DNA from: Ziziphus jujuba
Taxonomy: Eukaryota > Streptophyta > Magnoliopsida > Rosales > Rhamnaceae
Reading direction: 5' to 3'
Assembly: GCF_031755915.1 (NCBI RefSeq)
Contig: NC_083384.1
Coordinates: 23,825,001-23,889,000 of the forward strand
Length of the DNA: 64,000 bases
Each line of letters begins with the position of its first letter. The first letter of the stretch is position 1. Of this stretch, positions 33,235 to 48,046 are shown one piece after another. The notes under the pieces are model-generated. The model saw only the letters and a program-made list of their open reading frames with translations. It searched no databases and was not told where the DNA came from. The position numbers were made by a program, and so were the translations under genes.

Positions 33235-36200
33235 TGTAACATCCCGTCCCGAACCATGTCGGAATTTTTGCACGTTGACCGAGGTTGACTGTTGACCGTT
33301 GACCGTTGACCAAAGGGGTCAAAAGTTGACTTTTTGACCCGGTTGGAATTTTAGGTTGACTGAGGTACGGTTACGAAGTACACGTTGGCACGAGTTCGTA
33401 GACTGGTAGCACGTCGAAAACGGAGCTACGGTTTGAAAGTTTTGAGTAAAACAAGTTGAGGTCCAAACTGTCCAAGGGGTGCCGGAGTTGACTTTTTATT
33501 CATGCAAGGTTGAGCTTTGACTCATGCATGGTTGTGAAGTGCTCGTCGATACGAGTCCGTAGACTAGCGGCACGTCCAATTTGGACATGTGGTTTGAAAG
33601 TTATGGATCTGTAAAGTTTTTCAAATACTGTATTATTTTAATATTATTTTTACACGCATGACAATGTGCCACGTGTGACTCAATGAAGGTGACCATGTGT
33701 CAACATGGTGAAATGACACATGTCAACCATGTGTAAAAAAATCAAATTATTTTATTATTATTTTAAATAATAATATTATTATTAATATTATTTAATTATT
33801 TCTTTTTCCTTTTCCTTTTTCTTTTTCTTTTCCTTTTTCTTTTCTTTTTCTTTTTCTTTTTCTTTTTCTTTCCCCACGTGGGAAAACACCATTCTTTCTT
33901 TTTCTTTTTCTTTTTCTTTTTCTTTTCTTTTTTCCCTTCTTCTTCCCCGAAACACACACGACACACACATTTATTTTTCTTCCCTCCGGCCGTCCCTCTC
34001 TCTCTCCCGTGTTTTTGAATTCCGGCCACCCATAGCCCTCACGCGCCAGCCACCAAGGAAGCCCGCCACCTCGCGAGCTTGGCCGCCAAGTTTCACGGCC
34101 AGCCGCCGCCGGACGCGCGCCGATCGGGCCGGAGAAGCCGCCGGCCGGCCAAGTTTCTCTCTCCTCTTTTCTTGTGTTTTCCGGCCAGCCCACTCCCAAT
34201 TGAGCCTCCTATCCCCCTATTTTGGGTCCTCTGAATCCAAAAATGGCCTCCAATCCCAGAAATTCGAAGCGGTTTGCGAGATATGGGGAAGTGAACACCG
34301 GCCGAAACTTTCCGACCAAATTCCGGCCACCTCCGGCGGAATTGGGGTCGATGGAGACCGGATTTGTGATCCTCGTCCCACGAGCTTCGATTCGGTATAT
34401 CATTCGCCTATTTTGGTTAACGTTTGCGTTTAAGCCCCCGGGTACCGGGTATTATTTACCCGAATAAAATATTAATTTATTTGACTGTCTGTGAATTTTG
34501 TTCTAGGAGCACCGGTGAGTCGTAGAATTGATCCCGTGGTGGATCTTGGATTAATTGCGTGTTCCAGGTGAGTGACCCACCTTTAAAAATATTTTTGGGG
34601 TAATTAATTGTATTTATGTGGTATTAATTTGATATCTGTAATTTGTGCTCATGTGGTGTATTTTAAATATAATCGGGAAAAATATTATGTTATATATATA
34701 TTTACCCATTGGTGTTAAATGAAATTTTGGGTCATTAGAAATTCCCGATTATTATTTCATTATGATTAAATGGTAATTATTACACATGAGCAAGTATTTT
34801 CAATAATTAATTGCGTTTGGATTTTATATCATTTTTGGGCAATTAATTATATTTAATTGGTATTTAAATTGATATTTAAATTATGCTCATGTGGTGTGAT
34901 TTAATTATGGTCTTATTGTCGTTTAATTTATTATGCCTGAGCAAAGTGAATTTTGATGGTATTTGTACGTGGTTTTAAATTTGATTTTCCGGGCATAATT
35001 GGGCTAAATATTTTCCGAAAATATTTGGTTATATTTTATAAATTATGCCCGCGGTATTTTTATGGTTGCATCTCGTATTTCGAGGAAAATTGTGGTTTGT
35101 TGATTATCGCTGTTTCGTACCGGGTTGTTGAATAAAAATATGTGGGATGGTGTTTTGTGAAAATTTGGTATGCTTCCCACGGTGGTTTTTGGAAAAATGG
35201 TACGGTTGGTTGTTTATGTTTATTTTTAGACGCACTCATACAGTATTGGTGTTCTGGTGTATGGTGTATGGACACGTGATTTAGCACGCGGTTATTATAT
35301 GGTTTAGCGTGCGGTTATTACTTCACCCGTGAGTTGCCATTGGACCGTGGGCAGGCAAGGTTATTGTTGTGCACAGCCGCCCCCCTCCTTGGCCGGGTGA
35401 TGGTTTTTAGCAGTCGGTACTGTCGGGACGCCGAAGTGACCACTGCAGGTTTCTCTCTTTAACCTCCCGCCAGTCGGTGCTCGGGACGCTGGGTATCGGA
35501 GGGCATCACCGGTATATGGTGTGGTGCGTCAAGTGTAATTGTCGGTGTAAATTGCAATTAAAGTTTAAAACCCCAAAGGTGTTCAAAAAATTATTTATTA
35601 TAATTTATTATAGAATATTTATATTTGGGGTATTTATTTATTTGTTTAATTGTTGTTTATTAATTCGTTTGGTTCCTTGGTTTTTGGGAAGTACGTACAA
35701 GGGTTTTGTGAAAATGTTTTAAAAGGGGAACATTTCAAACAGAGTGAATAGTGAGGATTTTGAGAGAAATTATTACTTCAAATATTTATTTATTTAATTG
35801 TTCGGTATTGCTTAATTAAACTCCTTAATTGTTATTATTTTATTATTATTAAAGGTGTATAGTAGTTAGGGTCACTCACTGAGATGATTAGCATCTCACA
35901 CTCTTAAATTCCGTTCCCCTAGGTCCAGGTTGGAGACGTTGATTGTCCGGGGCGAGCCCAACGTCTCAGTTCGTTGCCGAAGGTTCAAGCAGGTTTTCTT
36001 CCCTTTTTCCTCTCTATCTTGTATTGTTTCCGTATCTGTCATTTTATAAATTCCGCATGTTTCTGTATAATGCTCTGTATACTGTATTGGACGTGTAGTT
36101 GTTTTTATGCACTGGGTTGCTGCTGTTGTTTTCTTTTGAAGTGCTAAAATTTGTGGAACAATTTGTAGTTTGTGGGAGGAATAAGGGGATGTTTTTAAGA

Positions 36201-36346
36201 AGTGTGTTTTCAGTGCAGGTAATTTGTGGTAAGTAAATCCCTTAGGGGAGGCTCTGCCGGATTTTCCGTTGGAGGGTTCGGTAGGGTTTCCCTGGGATCA
36301 GGGCTGTCTAGGGTTCCGGGGAAGGAATTCTGGACGGGTCCTGACA
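33235..36346 (+). repeat. LTR3 (3112 bp, short type)
   Basis: Short CTTTTT tract, GACGCGCGCC, four GTTGACC-type units without the ATTGACC variant. Same state as LTR5 at every site I compared. Confidence 0.95.
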
Positions 36347-36931
36347 GTTGGTATCAGAGCTCTAGGTTCTAGTATTCCTAAGGGACTGTGCATTGTTGTG
36401 CATCCCATCCGTGTCTATTCTCTCGTTTTTCCGTCTTAAAGCGTTCTTTCCGTTTGTCTCAAAGCAAATTCGTTGCCCGAGTTTGAATAACTCTAATCTT
36501 CGAGGGTGTCAAAATATTTTTTTCCGATCGATTATTACAACTCAAATGCTTTTCAAAGTGGTATTTGAAATTAAAGGTGTTTTATTCAAGTATTTTTGGT
36601 TTGTGTTCGTACATGTATTTGTATGTATATTGTTTGTTATTATACTGCACCATATGGAGGCGGCGAACCATTGTGGTCCATGTAGAGCTAGCCCCATGAT
36701 CATGTTGCCTACGAGTCCAGGGGATTGGACGGCCAATATAGGCAACCACCCTGGTTTGTATTGGTAGCAGAGTGTAGGCGACAGTTGGAATCATGGATCA
36801 CGTAGTATGTAGAAGGTGTCGTACGTACCTCTATTACAAGCGTGCATATTTGTTTTATGTTATGGTTTTTCCAAGACCGACTTCAGCGACGTAAGAAATT
36901 TCGAGGACGAAATTTTGTAAGGGGGGAAGGT
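36347..36931 (+). mobile_element. Internal region 3
   Basis: 585 bp; diagnostic AAAGCGTTC. Confidence 0.93.
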
Positions 36932-39900
36932 TGTAACATCCCGTCCCGAACCATGTCGGAATTTTTGCACGTTGACCGAGGTTGACTGTTGACCGTTGAC
37001 CATTGACCAAAGGGGTCAAAAGTTGACTTTTTGACCCGGTTGGAATTTTAGGTTGACTGAGGTACGGTTACGAAGTACACGTTGGCACGAGTTCGTAGAC
37101 TGGTAGCACGTCGAAAACGGAGCTACGGTTTGAAAGTTTTGAGTAAAACAAGTTGAGGTCCAAACTGTCCAAGGGGTGCCGGAGTTGACTTTTTATTCAT
37201 GCAAGGTTGAGCTTTGACTCATGCATGGTTGTGAAGTGCTCGTCGATACGAGTCCGTAGACTAGCGGCACGTCCAATTTGGACATGTGGTTTGAAAGTTA
37301 TGGATCTGTAAAGTTTTTCAAATACTGTATTATTTTAATATTATTTTTACACGCATGACAATGTGCCACGTGTGACTCAATGAAGGTGACCATGTGTCAA
37401 CATGGTGAAATGACACATGTCAACCATGTGTAAAAAAATCAAATTATTTTATTATTATTTTAAATAATAATATTATTATTAATATTATTTAATTATTTCT
37501 TTTTCCTTTTCCTTTTTCTTTTTCTTTTCCTTTTTCTTTTCTTTTTCTTTTTCTTTTTCTTTTTCTTTTTCTTTTTCTTTCCCCACGTGGGAAAACACCA
37601 TTCTTTCTTTTTCTTTTTCTTTTTCTTTTTCTTTTCTTTTTTCCCTTCTTCTTCCCCGAAACACACACGACACACACATTTATTTTTCTTCCCTCCGGCC
37701 GTCCCTCTCTCTCTCCCGTGTTTTTGAATTCCGGCCACCCATAGCCCTCACGCGCCAGCCACCAAGGAAGCCCGCCACCTCGCGAGCTTGGCCGCCAAGT
37801 TTCACGGCCAGCCGCCGCCGGACGCGCACCGATCGGGCCGGAGAAGCCGCCGGCCGGCCAAGTTTCTCTCTCCTCTTTTCTTGTGTTTTCCGGCCAGCCC
37901 ACTCCCAATTGAGCCTCCTATCCCCCTATTTTGGGTCCTCTGAATCCAAAAATGGCCTCCAATCCCAGAAATTCGAAGCGGTTTGCGAGATATGGGGAAG
38001 TGAACACCGGCCGAAACTTTCCGACCAAATTCCGGCCACCTCCGGCGGAATTGGGGTCGATGGAGACCGGATTTGTGATCCTCGTCCCACGAGCTTCGAT
38101 TCGGTATATCATTCGCCTATTTTGGTTAACGTTTGCGTTTAAGCCCCCGGGTACCGGGTATTATTTACCCGAATAAAATATTAATTTATTTGACTGTCTG
38201 TGAATTTTGTTCTAGGAGCACCGGTGAGTCGTAGAATTGATCCCGTGGTGGATCTTGGATTAATTGCGTGTTCCAGGTGAGTGACCCACCTTTAAAAATA
38301 TTTTTGGGGTAATTAATTGTATTTATGTGGTATTAATTTGATATCTGTAATTTGTGCTCATGTGGTGTATTTTAAATATAATCGGGAAAAATATTATGTT
38401 ATATATATATTTACCCATTGGTGTTAAATGAAATTTTGGGTCATTAGAAATTCCCGATTATTATTTCATTATGATTAAATGGTAATTATTACACATGAGC
38501 AAGTATTTTCAATAATTAATTGCGTTTGGATTTTATATCATTTTTGGGCAATTAATTATATTTAATTGGTATTTAAATTGATATTTAAATTATGCTCATG
38601 TGGTGTGATTTAATTATGGTCTTATTGTCGTTTAATTTATTATGCCTGAGCAAAGTGAATTTTGATGGTATTTGTACGTGGTTTTAAATTTGATTTTCCG
38701 GGCATAATTGGGCTAAATATTTTCCGAAAATATTTGGTTATATTTTATAAATTATGCCCGCGGTATTTTTATGGTTGCATCTCGTATTTCGAGGAAAATT
38801 GTGGTTTGTTGATTATCGCTGTTTCGTACCGGGTTGTTGAATAAAAATATGTGGGATGGTGTTTTGTGAAAATTTGGTATGCTTCCCACGGTGGTTTTTG
38901 GAAAAATGGTACGGTTGGTTGTTTATGTTTATTTTTAGACGCACTCATACAGTATTGGTGTTCTGGTGTATGGTGTATGGACACGTGATTTAGCACGCGG
39001 TTATTATATGGTTTAGCGTGCGGTTATTACTTCACCCGTGAGTTGCCATTGGACCGTGGGCAGGCAAGGTTATTGTTGTGCACAGCCGCCCCCCTCCTTG
39101 GCCGGGTGATGGTTTTTAGCAGTCGGTACTGTCGGGACGCCGAAGTGACCACTGCAGGTTTCTCTCTTTAACCTCCCGCCAGTCGGTGCTCGGGACGCTG
39201 GGTATCGGAGGGCATCACCGGTATATGGTGTGGTGCGTCAAGTGTAATTGTCGGTGTAAATTGCAATTAAAGTTTAAAACCCCAAAGGTGTTCAAAAAAT
39301 TATTTATTATAATTTATTATAGAATATTTATATTTGGGGTATTTATTTATTTGTTTAATTGTTGTTTATTAATTCGTTTGGTTCCTTGGTTTTTGGGAAG
39401 TACGTACAAGGGTTTTGTGAAAATGTTTTAAAAGGGGAACATTTCAAACAGAGTGAATAGTGAGGATTTTGAGAGAAATTATTACTTCAAATATTTATTT
39501 ATTTAATTGTTCGGTATTGCTTAATTAAACTCCTTAATTGTTATTATTTTATTATTATTAAAGGTGTATAGTAGTTAGGGTCACTCACTGAGATGATTAG
39601 CATCTCACACTCTTAAATTCCGTTCCCCTAGGTCCAGGTTGGAGACGTTGATTGTCCGGGGCGAGCCCAACGTCTCAGTTCGTTGCCGAAGGTTCAAGCA
39701 GGTTTTCTTCCCTTTTTCCTCTCTATCTTGTATTGTTTCCGTATCTGTCATTTTATAAATTCCGCATGTTTCTGTATAATGCTCTGTATACTGTATTGGA
39801 CGTGTAGTTGTTTTTATGCACTGGGTTGCTGCTGTTGTTTTCTTTTGAAGTGCTAAAATTTGTGGAACAATTTGTAGTTTGTGGGAGGAATAAGGGGATG

Positions 39901-40055
39901 TTTTTAAGAAGTGTGTTTTCAGTGCAGGTAATTTGTGGTAAGTAAATCCCTTAGGGGAGGCTCTGCCGGATTTTCCGTTGGAGGGTTCGGTAGGGTTTCC
40001 CTGGGATCAGGGCTGTCTAGGGTTCCGGGGAAGGAATTCTGGACGGGTCCTGACA
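36932..40055 (+). repeat. LTR4 (3124 bp, long type)
   Basis: Carries the long tract, GACGCGCACC and ATTGACC, exactly as LTR2. It begins the second copy of the 7,406-bp dimer. Confidence 0.95.
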
Positions 40056-40640
40056 GTTGGTATCAGAGCTCTAGGTTCTAGTATTCCTAAGGGACTGTGC
40101 ATTGTTGTGCATCCCATCCGTGTCTATTCTCTCGTTTTTCCGTCTTAAAGCATTCTTTCCGTTTGTCTCAAAGCAAATTCGTTGCCCGAGTTTGAATAAC
40201 TCTAATCTTCGAGGGTGTCAAAATATTTTTTTCCGATCGATTATTACAACTCAAATGCTTTTCAAAGTGGTATTTGAAATTAAAGGTGTTTTATTCAAGT
40301 ATTTTTGGTTTGTGTTCGTACATGTATTTGTATGTATATTGTTTGTTATTATACTGCACCATATGGAGGCGGCGAACCATTGTGGTCCATGTAGAGCTAG
40401 CCCCATGATCATGTTGCCTACGAGTCCAGGGGATTGGACGGCCAATATAGGCAACCACCCTGGTTTGTATTGGTAGCAGAGTGTAGGCGACAGTTGGAAT
40501 CATGGATCACGTAGTATGTAGAAGGTGTCGTACGTACCTCTATTACAAGCGTGCATATTTGTTTTATGTTATGGTTTTTCCAAGACCGACTTCAGCGACG
40601 TAAGAAATTTCGAGGACGAAATTTTGTAAGGGGGGAAGGT
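40056..40640 (+). mobile_element. Internal region 4
   Basis: 585 bp; diagnostic AAAGCATTC as in internal region 2. Confidence 0.93.
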
Positions 40641-43600
40641 TGTAACATCCCGTCCCGAACCATGTCGGAATTTTTGCACGTTGACCGAGGTTGACTGTTG
40701 ACCGTTGACCGTTGACCAAAGGGGTCAAAAGTTGACTTTTTGACCCGGTTGGAATTTTAGGTTGACTGAGGTACGGTTACGAAGTACACGTTGGCACGAG
40801 TTCGTAGACTGGTAGCACGTCGAAAACGGAGCTACGGTTTGAAAGTTTTGAGTAAAACAAGTTGAGGTCCAAACTGTCCAAGGGGTGCCGGAGTTGACTT
40901 TTTATTCATGCAAGGTTGAGCTTTGACTCATGCATGGTTGTGAAGTGCTCGTCGATACGAGTCCGTAGACTAGCGGCACGTCCAATTTGGACATGTGGTT
41001 TGAAAGTTATGGATCTGTAAAGTTTTTCAAATACTGTATTATTTTAATATTATTTTTACACGCATGACAATGTGCCACGTGTGACTCAATGAAGGTGACC
41101 ATGTGTCAACATGGTGAAATGACACATGTCAACCATGTGTAAAAAAATCAAATTATTTTATTATTATTTTAAATAATAATATTATTATTAATATTATTTA
41201 ATTATTTCTTTTTCCTTTTCCTTTTTCTTTTTCTTTTCCTTTTTCTTTTCTTTTTCTTTTTCTTTTTCTTTTTCTTTCCCCACGTGGGAAAACACCATTC
41301 TTTCTTTTTCTTTTTCTTTTTCTTTTTCTTTTCTTTTTTCCCTTCTTCTTCCCCGAAACACACACGACACACACATTTATTTTTCTTCCCTCCGGCCGTC
41401 CCTCTCTCTCTCCCGTGTTTTTGAATTCCGGCCACCCATAGCCCTCACGCGCCAGCCACCAAGGAAGCCCGCCACCTCGCGAGCTTGGCCGCCAAGTTTC
41501 ACGGCCAGCCGCCGCCGGACGCGCGCCGATCGGGCCGGAGAAGCCGCCGGCCGGCCAAGTTTCTCTCTCCTCTTTTCTTGTGTTTTCCGGCCAGCCCACT
41601 CCCAATTGAGCCTCCTATCCCCCTATTTTGGGTCCTCTGAATCCAAAAATGGCCTCCAATCCCAGAAATTCGAAGCGGTTTGCGAGATATGGGGAAGTGA
41701 ACACCGGCCGAAACTTTCCGACCAAATTCCGGCCACCTCCGGCGGAATTGGGGTCGATGGAGACCGGATTTGTGATCCTCGTCCCACGAGCTTCGATTCG
41801 GTATATCATTCGCCTATTTTGGTTAACGTTTGCGTTTAAGCCCCCGGGTACCGGGTATTATTTACCCGAATAAAATATTAATTTATTTGACTGTCTGTGA
41901 ATTTTGTTCTAGGAGCACCGGTGAGTCGTAGAATTGATCCCGTGGTGGATCTTGGATTAATTGCGTGTTCCAGGTGAGTGACCCACCTTTAAAAATATTT
42001 TTGGGGTAATTAATTGTATTTATGTGGTATTAATTTGATATCTGTAATTTGTGCTCATGTGGTGTATTTTAAATATAATCGGGAAAAATATTATGTTATA
42101 TATATATTTACCCATTGGTGTTAAATGAAATTTTGGGTCATTAGAAATTCCCGATTATTATTTCATTATGATTAAATGGTAATTATTACACATGAGCAAG
42201 TATTTTCAATAATTAATTGCGTTTGGATTTTATATCATTTTTGGGCAATTAATTATATTTAATTGGTATTTAAATTGATATTTAAATTATGCTCATGTGG
42301 TGTGATTTAATTATGGTCTTATTGTCGTTTAATTTATTATGCCTGAGCAAAGTGAATTTTGATGGTATTTGTACGTGGTTTTAAATTTGATTTTCCGGGC
42401 ATAATTGGGCTAAATATTTTCCGAAAATATTTGGTTATATTTTATAAATTATGCCCGCGGTATTTTTATGGTTGCATCTCGTATTTCGAGGAAAATTGTG
42501 GTTTGTTGATTATCGCTGTTTCGTACCGGGTTGTTGAATAAAAATATGTGGGATGGTGTTTTGTGAAAATTTGGTATGCTTCCCACGGTGGTTTTTGGAA
42601 AAATGGTACGGTTGGTTGTTTATGTTTATTTTTAGACGCACTCATACAGTATTGGTGTTCTGGTGTATGGTGTATGGACACGTGATTTAGCACGCGGTTA
42701 TTATATGGTTTAGCGTGCGGTTATTACTTCACCCGTGAGTTGCCATTGGACCGTGGGCAGGCAAGGTTATTGTTGTGCACAGCCGCCCCCCTCCTTGGCC
42801 GGGTGATGGTTTTTAGCAGTCGGTACTGTCGGGACGCCGAAGTGACCACTGCAGGTTTCTCTCTTTAACCTCCCGCCAGTCGGTGCTCGGGACGCTGGGT
42901 ATCGGAGGGCATCACCGGTATATGGTGTGGTGCGTCAAGTGTAATTGTCGGTGTAAATTGCAATTAAAGTTTAAAACCCCAAAGGTGTTCAAAAAATTAT
43001 TTATTATAATTTATTATAGAATATTTATATTTGGGGTATTTATTTATTTGTTTAATTGTTGTTTATTAATTCGTTTGGTTCCTTGGTTTTTGGGAAGTAC
43101 GTACAAGGGTTTTGTGAAAATGTTTTAAAAGGGGAACATTTCAAACAGAGTGAATAGTGAGGATTTTGAGAGAAATTATTACTTCAAATATTTATTTATT
43201 TAATTGTTCGGTATTGCTTAATTAAACTCCTTAATTGTTATTATTTTATTATTATTAAAGGTGTATAGTAGTTAGGGTCACTCACTGAGATGATTAGCAT
43301 CTCACACTCTTAAATTCCGTTCCCCTAGGTCCAGGTTGGAGACGTTGATTGTCCGGGGCGAGCCCAACGTCTCAGTTCGTTGCCGAAGGTTCAAGCAGGT
43401 TTTCTTCCCTTTTTCCTCTCTATCTTGTATTGTTTCCGTATCTGTCATTTTATAAATTCCGCATGTTTCTGTATAATGCTCTGTATACTGTATTGGACGT
43501 GTAGTTGTTTTTATGCACTGGGTTGCTGCTGTTGTTTTCTTTTGAAGTGCTAAAATTTGTGGAACAATTTGTAGTTTGTGGGAGGAATAAGGGGATGTTT

Positions 43601-43752
43601 TTAAGAAGTGTGTTTTCAGTGCAGGTAATTTGTGGTAAGTAAATCCCTTAGGGGAGGCTCTGCCGGATTTTCCGTTGGAGGGTTCGGTAGGGTTTCCCTG
43701 GGATCAGGGCTGTCTAGGGTTCCGGGGAAGGAATTCTGGACGGGTCCTGACA
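40641..43752 (+). repeat. LTR5 (3112 bp, short type)
   Basis: Same state as LTR3 at the compared sites. Confidence 0.95.
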
Positions 43753-44337
43753 GTTGGTATCAGAGCTCTAGGTTCTAGTATTCCTAAGGGACTGTGCATT
43801 GTTGTGCATCCCATCCGTGTCTATTCTCTCGTTTTTCCGTCTTAAAGCGTTCTTTCCGTTTGTCTCAAAGCAAATTCGTTGCCCGAGTTTGAATAACTCT
43901 AATCTTCGAGGGTGTCAAAATATTTTTTTCCGATCGATTATTACAACTCAAATGCTTTTCAAAGTGGTATTTGAAATTAAAGGTGTTTTATTCAAGTATT
44001 TTTGGTTTGTGTTCGTACATGTATTTGTATGTATATTGTTTGTTATTATACTGCACCATATGGAGGCGGCGAACCATTGTGGTCCATGTAGAGCTAGCCC
44101 CATGATCATGTTGCCTACGAGTCCAGGGGATTGGACGGCCAATATAGGCAACCACCCTGGTTTGTATTGGTAGCAGAGTGTAGGCGACAGTTGGAATCAT
44201 GGATCACGTAGTATGTAGAAGGTGTCGTACGTACCTCTATTACAAGCGTGCATATTTGTTTTATGTTATGGTTTTTCCAAGACCGACTTCAGCGACGTAA
44301 GAAATTTCGAGGACGAAATTTTGTAAGGGGGGAAGGT
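43753..44337 (+). mobile_element. Internal region 5
   Basis: 585 bp; diagnostic AAAGCGTTC. Confidence 0.93.
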
Positions 44338-47300
44338 TGTAACATCCCGTCCCGAACCATGTCGGAATTTTTGCACGTTGACCGAGGTTGACTGTTGACC
44401 GTTGACCGTTGACCAAAGGGGTCAAAAGTTGACTTTTTGACCCGGTTGGAATTTTAGGTTGACTGAGGTACGGTTACGAAGTACACGTTGGCACGAGTTC
44501 GTAGACTGGTAGCACGTCGAAAACGGAGCTACGGTTTGAAAGTTTTGAGTAAAACAAGTTGAGGTCCAAACTGTCCAAGGGGTGCCGGAGTTGACTTTTT
44601 ATTCATGCAAGGTTGAGCTTTGACTCATGCATGGTTGTGAAGTGCTCGTCGATACGAGTCCGTAGACTAGCGGCACGTCCAATTTGGACATGTGGTTTGA
44701 AAGTTATGGATCTGTAAAGTTTTTCAAATACTGTATTATTTTAATATTATTTTTACACGCATGACAATGTGCCACGTGTGACTCAATGAAGGTGACCATG
44801 TGTCAACATGGTGAAATGACACATGTCAACCATGTGTAAAAAAATCAAATTATTTTATTATTATTTTAAATAATAATATTATTATTAATATTATTTAATT
44901 ATTTCTTTTTCCTTTTCCTTTTTCTTTTTCTTTTCCTTTTTCTTTTCTTTTTCTTTTTCTTTTTCTTTTTCTTTTTCTTTTTCTTTCCCCACGTGGGAAA
45001 ACACCATTCTTTCTTTTTCTTTTTCTTTTTCTTTTTCTTTTCTTTTTTCCCTTCTTCTTCCCCGAAACACACACGACACACACATTTATTTTTCTTCCCT
45101 CCGGCCGTCCCTCTCTCTCTCCCGTGTTTTTGAATTCCGGCCACCCATAGCCCTCACGCGCCAGCCACCAAGGAAGCCCGCCACCTCGCGAGCTTGGCCG
45201 CCAAGTTTCACGGCCAGCCGCCGCCGGACGCGCACCGATCGGGCCGGAGAAGCCGCCGGCCGGCCAAGTTTCTCTCTCCTCTTTTCTTGTGTTTTCCGGC
45301 CAGCCCACTCCCAATTGAGCCTCCTATCCCCCTATTTTGGGTCCTCTGAATCCAAAAATGGCCTCCAATCCCAGAAATTCGAAGCGGTTTGCGAGATATG
45401 GGGAAGTGAACACCGGCCGAAACTTTCCGACCAAATTCCGGCCACCTCCGGCGGAATTGGGGTCGATGGAGACCGGATTTGTGATCCTCGTCCCACGAGC
45501 TTCGATTCGGTATATCATTCGCCTATTTTGGTTAACGTTTGCGTTTAAGCCCCCGGGTACCGGGTATTATTTACCCGAATAAAATATTAATTTATTTGAC
45601 TGTCTGTGAATTTTGTTCTAGGAGCACCGGTGAGTCGTAGAATTGATCCCGTGGTGGATCTTGGATTAATTGCGTGTTCCAGGTGAGTGACCCACCTTTA
45701 AAAATATTTTTGGGGTAATTAATTGTATTTATGTGGTATTAATTTGATATCTGTAATTTGTGCTCATGTGGTGTATTTTAAATATAATCGGGAAAAATAT
45801 TATGTTATATATATATTTACCCATTGGTGTTAAATGAAATTTTGGGTCATTAGAAATTCCCGATTATTATTTCATTATGATTAAATGGTAATTATTACAC
45901 ATGAGCAAGTATTTTCAATAATTAATTGCGTTTGGATTTTATATCATTTTTGGGCAATTAATTATATTTAATTGGTATTTAAATTGATATTTAAATTATG
46001 CTCATGTGGTGTGATTTAATTATGGTCTTATTGTCGTTTAATTTATTATGCCTGAGCAAAGTGAATTTTGATGGTATTTGTACGTGGTTTTAAATTTGAT
46101 TTTCCGGGCATAATTGGGCTAAATATTTTCCGAAAATATTTGGTTATATTTTATAAATTATGCCCGCGGTATTTTTATGGTTGCATCTCGTATTTCGAGG
46201 AAAATTGTGGTTTGTTGATTATCGCTGTTTCGTACCGGGTTGTTGAATAAAAATATGTGGGATGGTGTTTTGTGAAAATTTGGTATGCTTCCCACGGTGG
46301 TTTTTGGAAAAATGGTACGGTTGGTTGTTTATGTTTATTTTTAGACGCACTCATACAGTATTGGTGTTCTGGTGTATGGTGTATGGACACGTGATTTAGC
46401 ACGCGGTTATTATATGGTTTAGCGTGCGGTTATTACTTCACCCGTGAGTTGCCATTGGACCGTGGGCAGGCAAGGTTATTGTTGTGCACAGCCGCCCCCC
46501 TCCTTGGCCGGGTGATGGTTTTTAGCAGTCGGTACTGTCGGGACGCCGAAGTGACCACTGCAGGTTTCTCTCTTTAACCTCCCGCCAGTCGGTGCTCGGG
46601 ACGCTGGGTATCGGAGGGCATCACCGGTATATGGTGTGGTGCGTCAAGTGTAATTGTCGGTGTAAATTGCAATTAAAGTTTAAAACCCCAAAGGTGTTCA
46701 AAAAATTATTTATTATAATTTATTATAGAATATTTATATTTGGGGTATTTATTTATTTGTTTAATTGTTGTTTATTAATTCGTTTGGTTCCTTGGTTTTT
46801 GGGAAGTACGTACAAGGGTTTTGTGAAAATGTTTTAAAAGGGGAACATTTCAAACAGAGTGAATAGTGAGGATTTTGAGAGAAATTATTACTTCAAATAT
46901 TTATTTATTTAATTGTTCGGTATTGCTTAATTAAACTCCTTAATTGTTATTATTTTATTATTATTAAAGGTGTATAGTAGTTAGGGTCACTCACTGAGAT
47001 GATTAGCATCTCACACTCTTAAATTCCGTTCCCCTAGGTCCAGGTTGGAGACGTTGATTGTCCGGGGCGAGCCCAACGTCTCAGTTCGTTGCCGAAGGTT
47101 CAAGCAGGTTTTCTTCCCTTTTTCCTCTCTATCTTGTATTGTTTCCGTATCTGTCATTTTATAAATTCCGCATGTTTCTGTATAATGCTCTGTATACTGT
47201 ATTGGACGTGTAGTTGTTTTTATGCACTGGGTTGCTGCTGTTGTTTTCTTTTGAAGTGCTAAAATTTGTGGAACAATTTGTAGTTTGTGGGAGGAATAAG

Positions 47301-47461
47301 GGGATGTTTTTAAGAAGTGTGTTTTCAGTGCAGGTAATTTGTGGTAAGTAAATCCCTTAGGGGAGGCTCTGCCGGATTTTCCGTTGGAGGGTTCGGTAGG
47401 GTTTCCCTGGGATCAGGGCTGTCTAGGGTTCCGGGGAAGGAATTCTGGACGGGTCCTGACA
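44338..47461 (+). repeat. LTR6 (3124 bp, recombinant type)
   Basis: Long tract and GACGCGCACC like LTR2/LTR4, but GTTGACC rather than ATTGACC at its left end. It therefore looks like a crossover product between long-type and short-type LTRs. Confidence 0.95.
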
Positions 47462-48046
47462 GTTGGTATCAGAGCTCTAGGTTCTAGTATTCCTAAGGGA
47501 CTGTGCATTGTTGTGCATCCCATCCGTGTCTATTCTCTCGTTTTTCCGTCTTAAAGCGTTCTTTCCGTTTGTCTCAAAGCAAATTCGTTGCCCGAGTTTG
47601 AATAACTCTAATCTTCGAGGGTGTCAAAATATTTTTTTCCGATCGATTATTACAACTCAAATGCTTTTCAAAGTGGTATTTGAAATTAAAGGTGTTTTAT
47701 TCAAGTATTTTTGGTTTGTGTTCGTACATGTATTTGTATGTATATTGTTTGTTATTATACTGCACCATATGGAGGCGGCGAACCATTGTGGTCCATGTAG
47801 AGCTAGCCCCATGATCATGTTGCCTACGAGTCCAGGGGATTGGACGGCCAATATAGGCAACCACCCTGGTTTGTATTGGTAGCAGAGTGTAGGCGACAGT
47901 TGGAATCATGGATCACGTAGTATGTAGAAGGTGTCGTACGTACCTCTATTACAAGCGTGCATATTTGTTTTATGTTATGGTTTTTCCAAGACCGACTTCA
48001 GCGACGTAAGAAATTTCGAGGACGAAATTTTGTAAGGGGGGAAGGT
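47462..48046 (+). mobile_element. Internal region 6
   Basis: 585 bp; AAAGCGTTC, unlike internal regions 2 and 4, which also follow a long-type LTR. Confidence 0.93.
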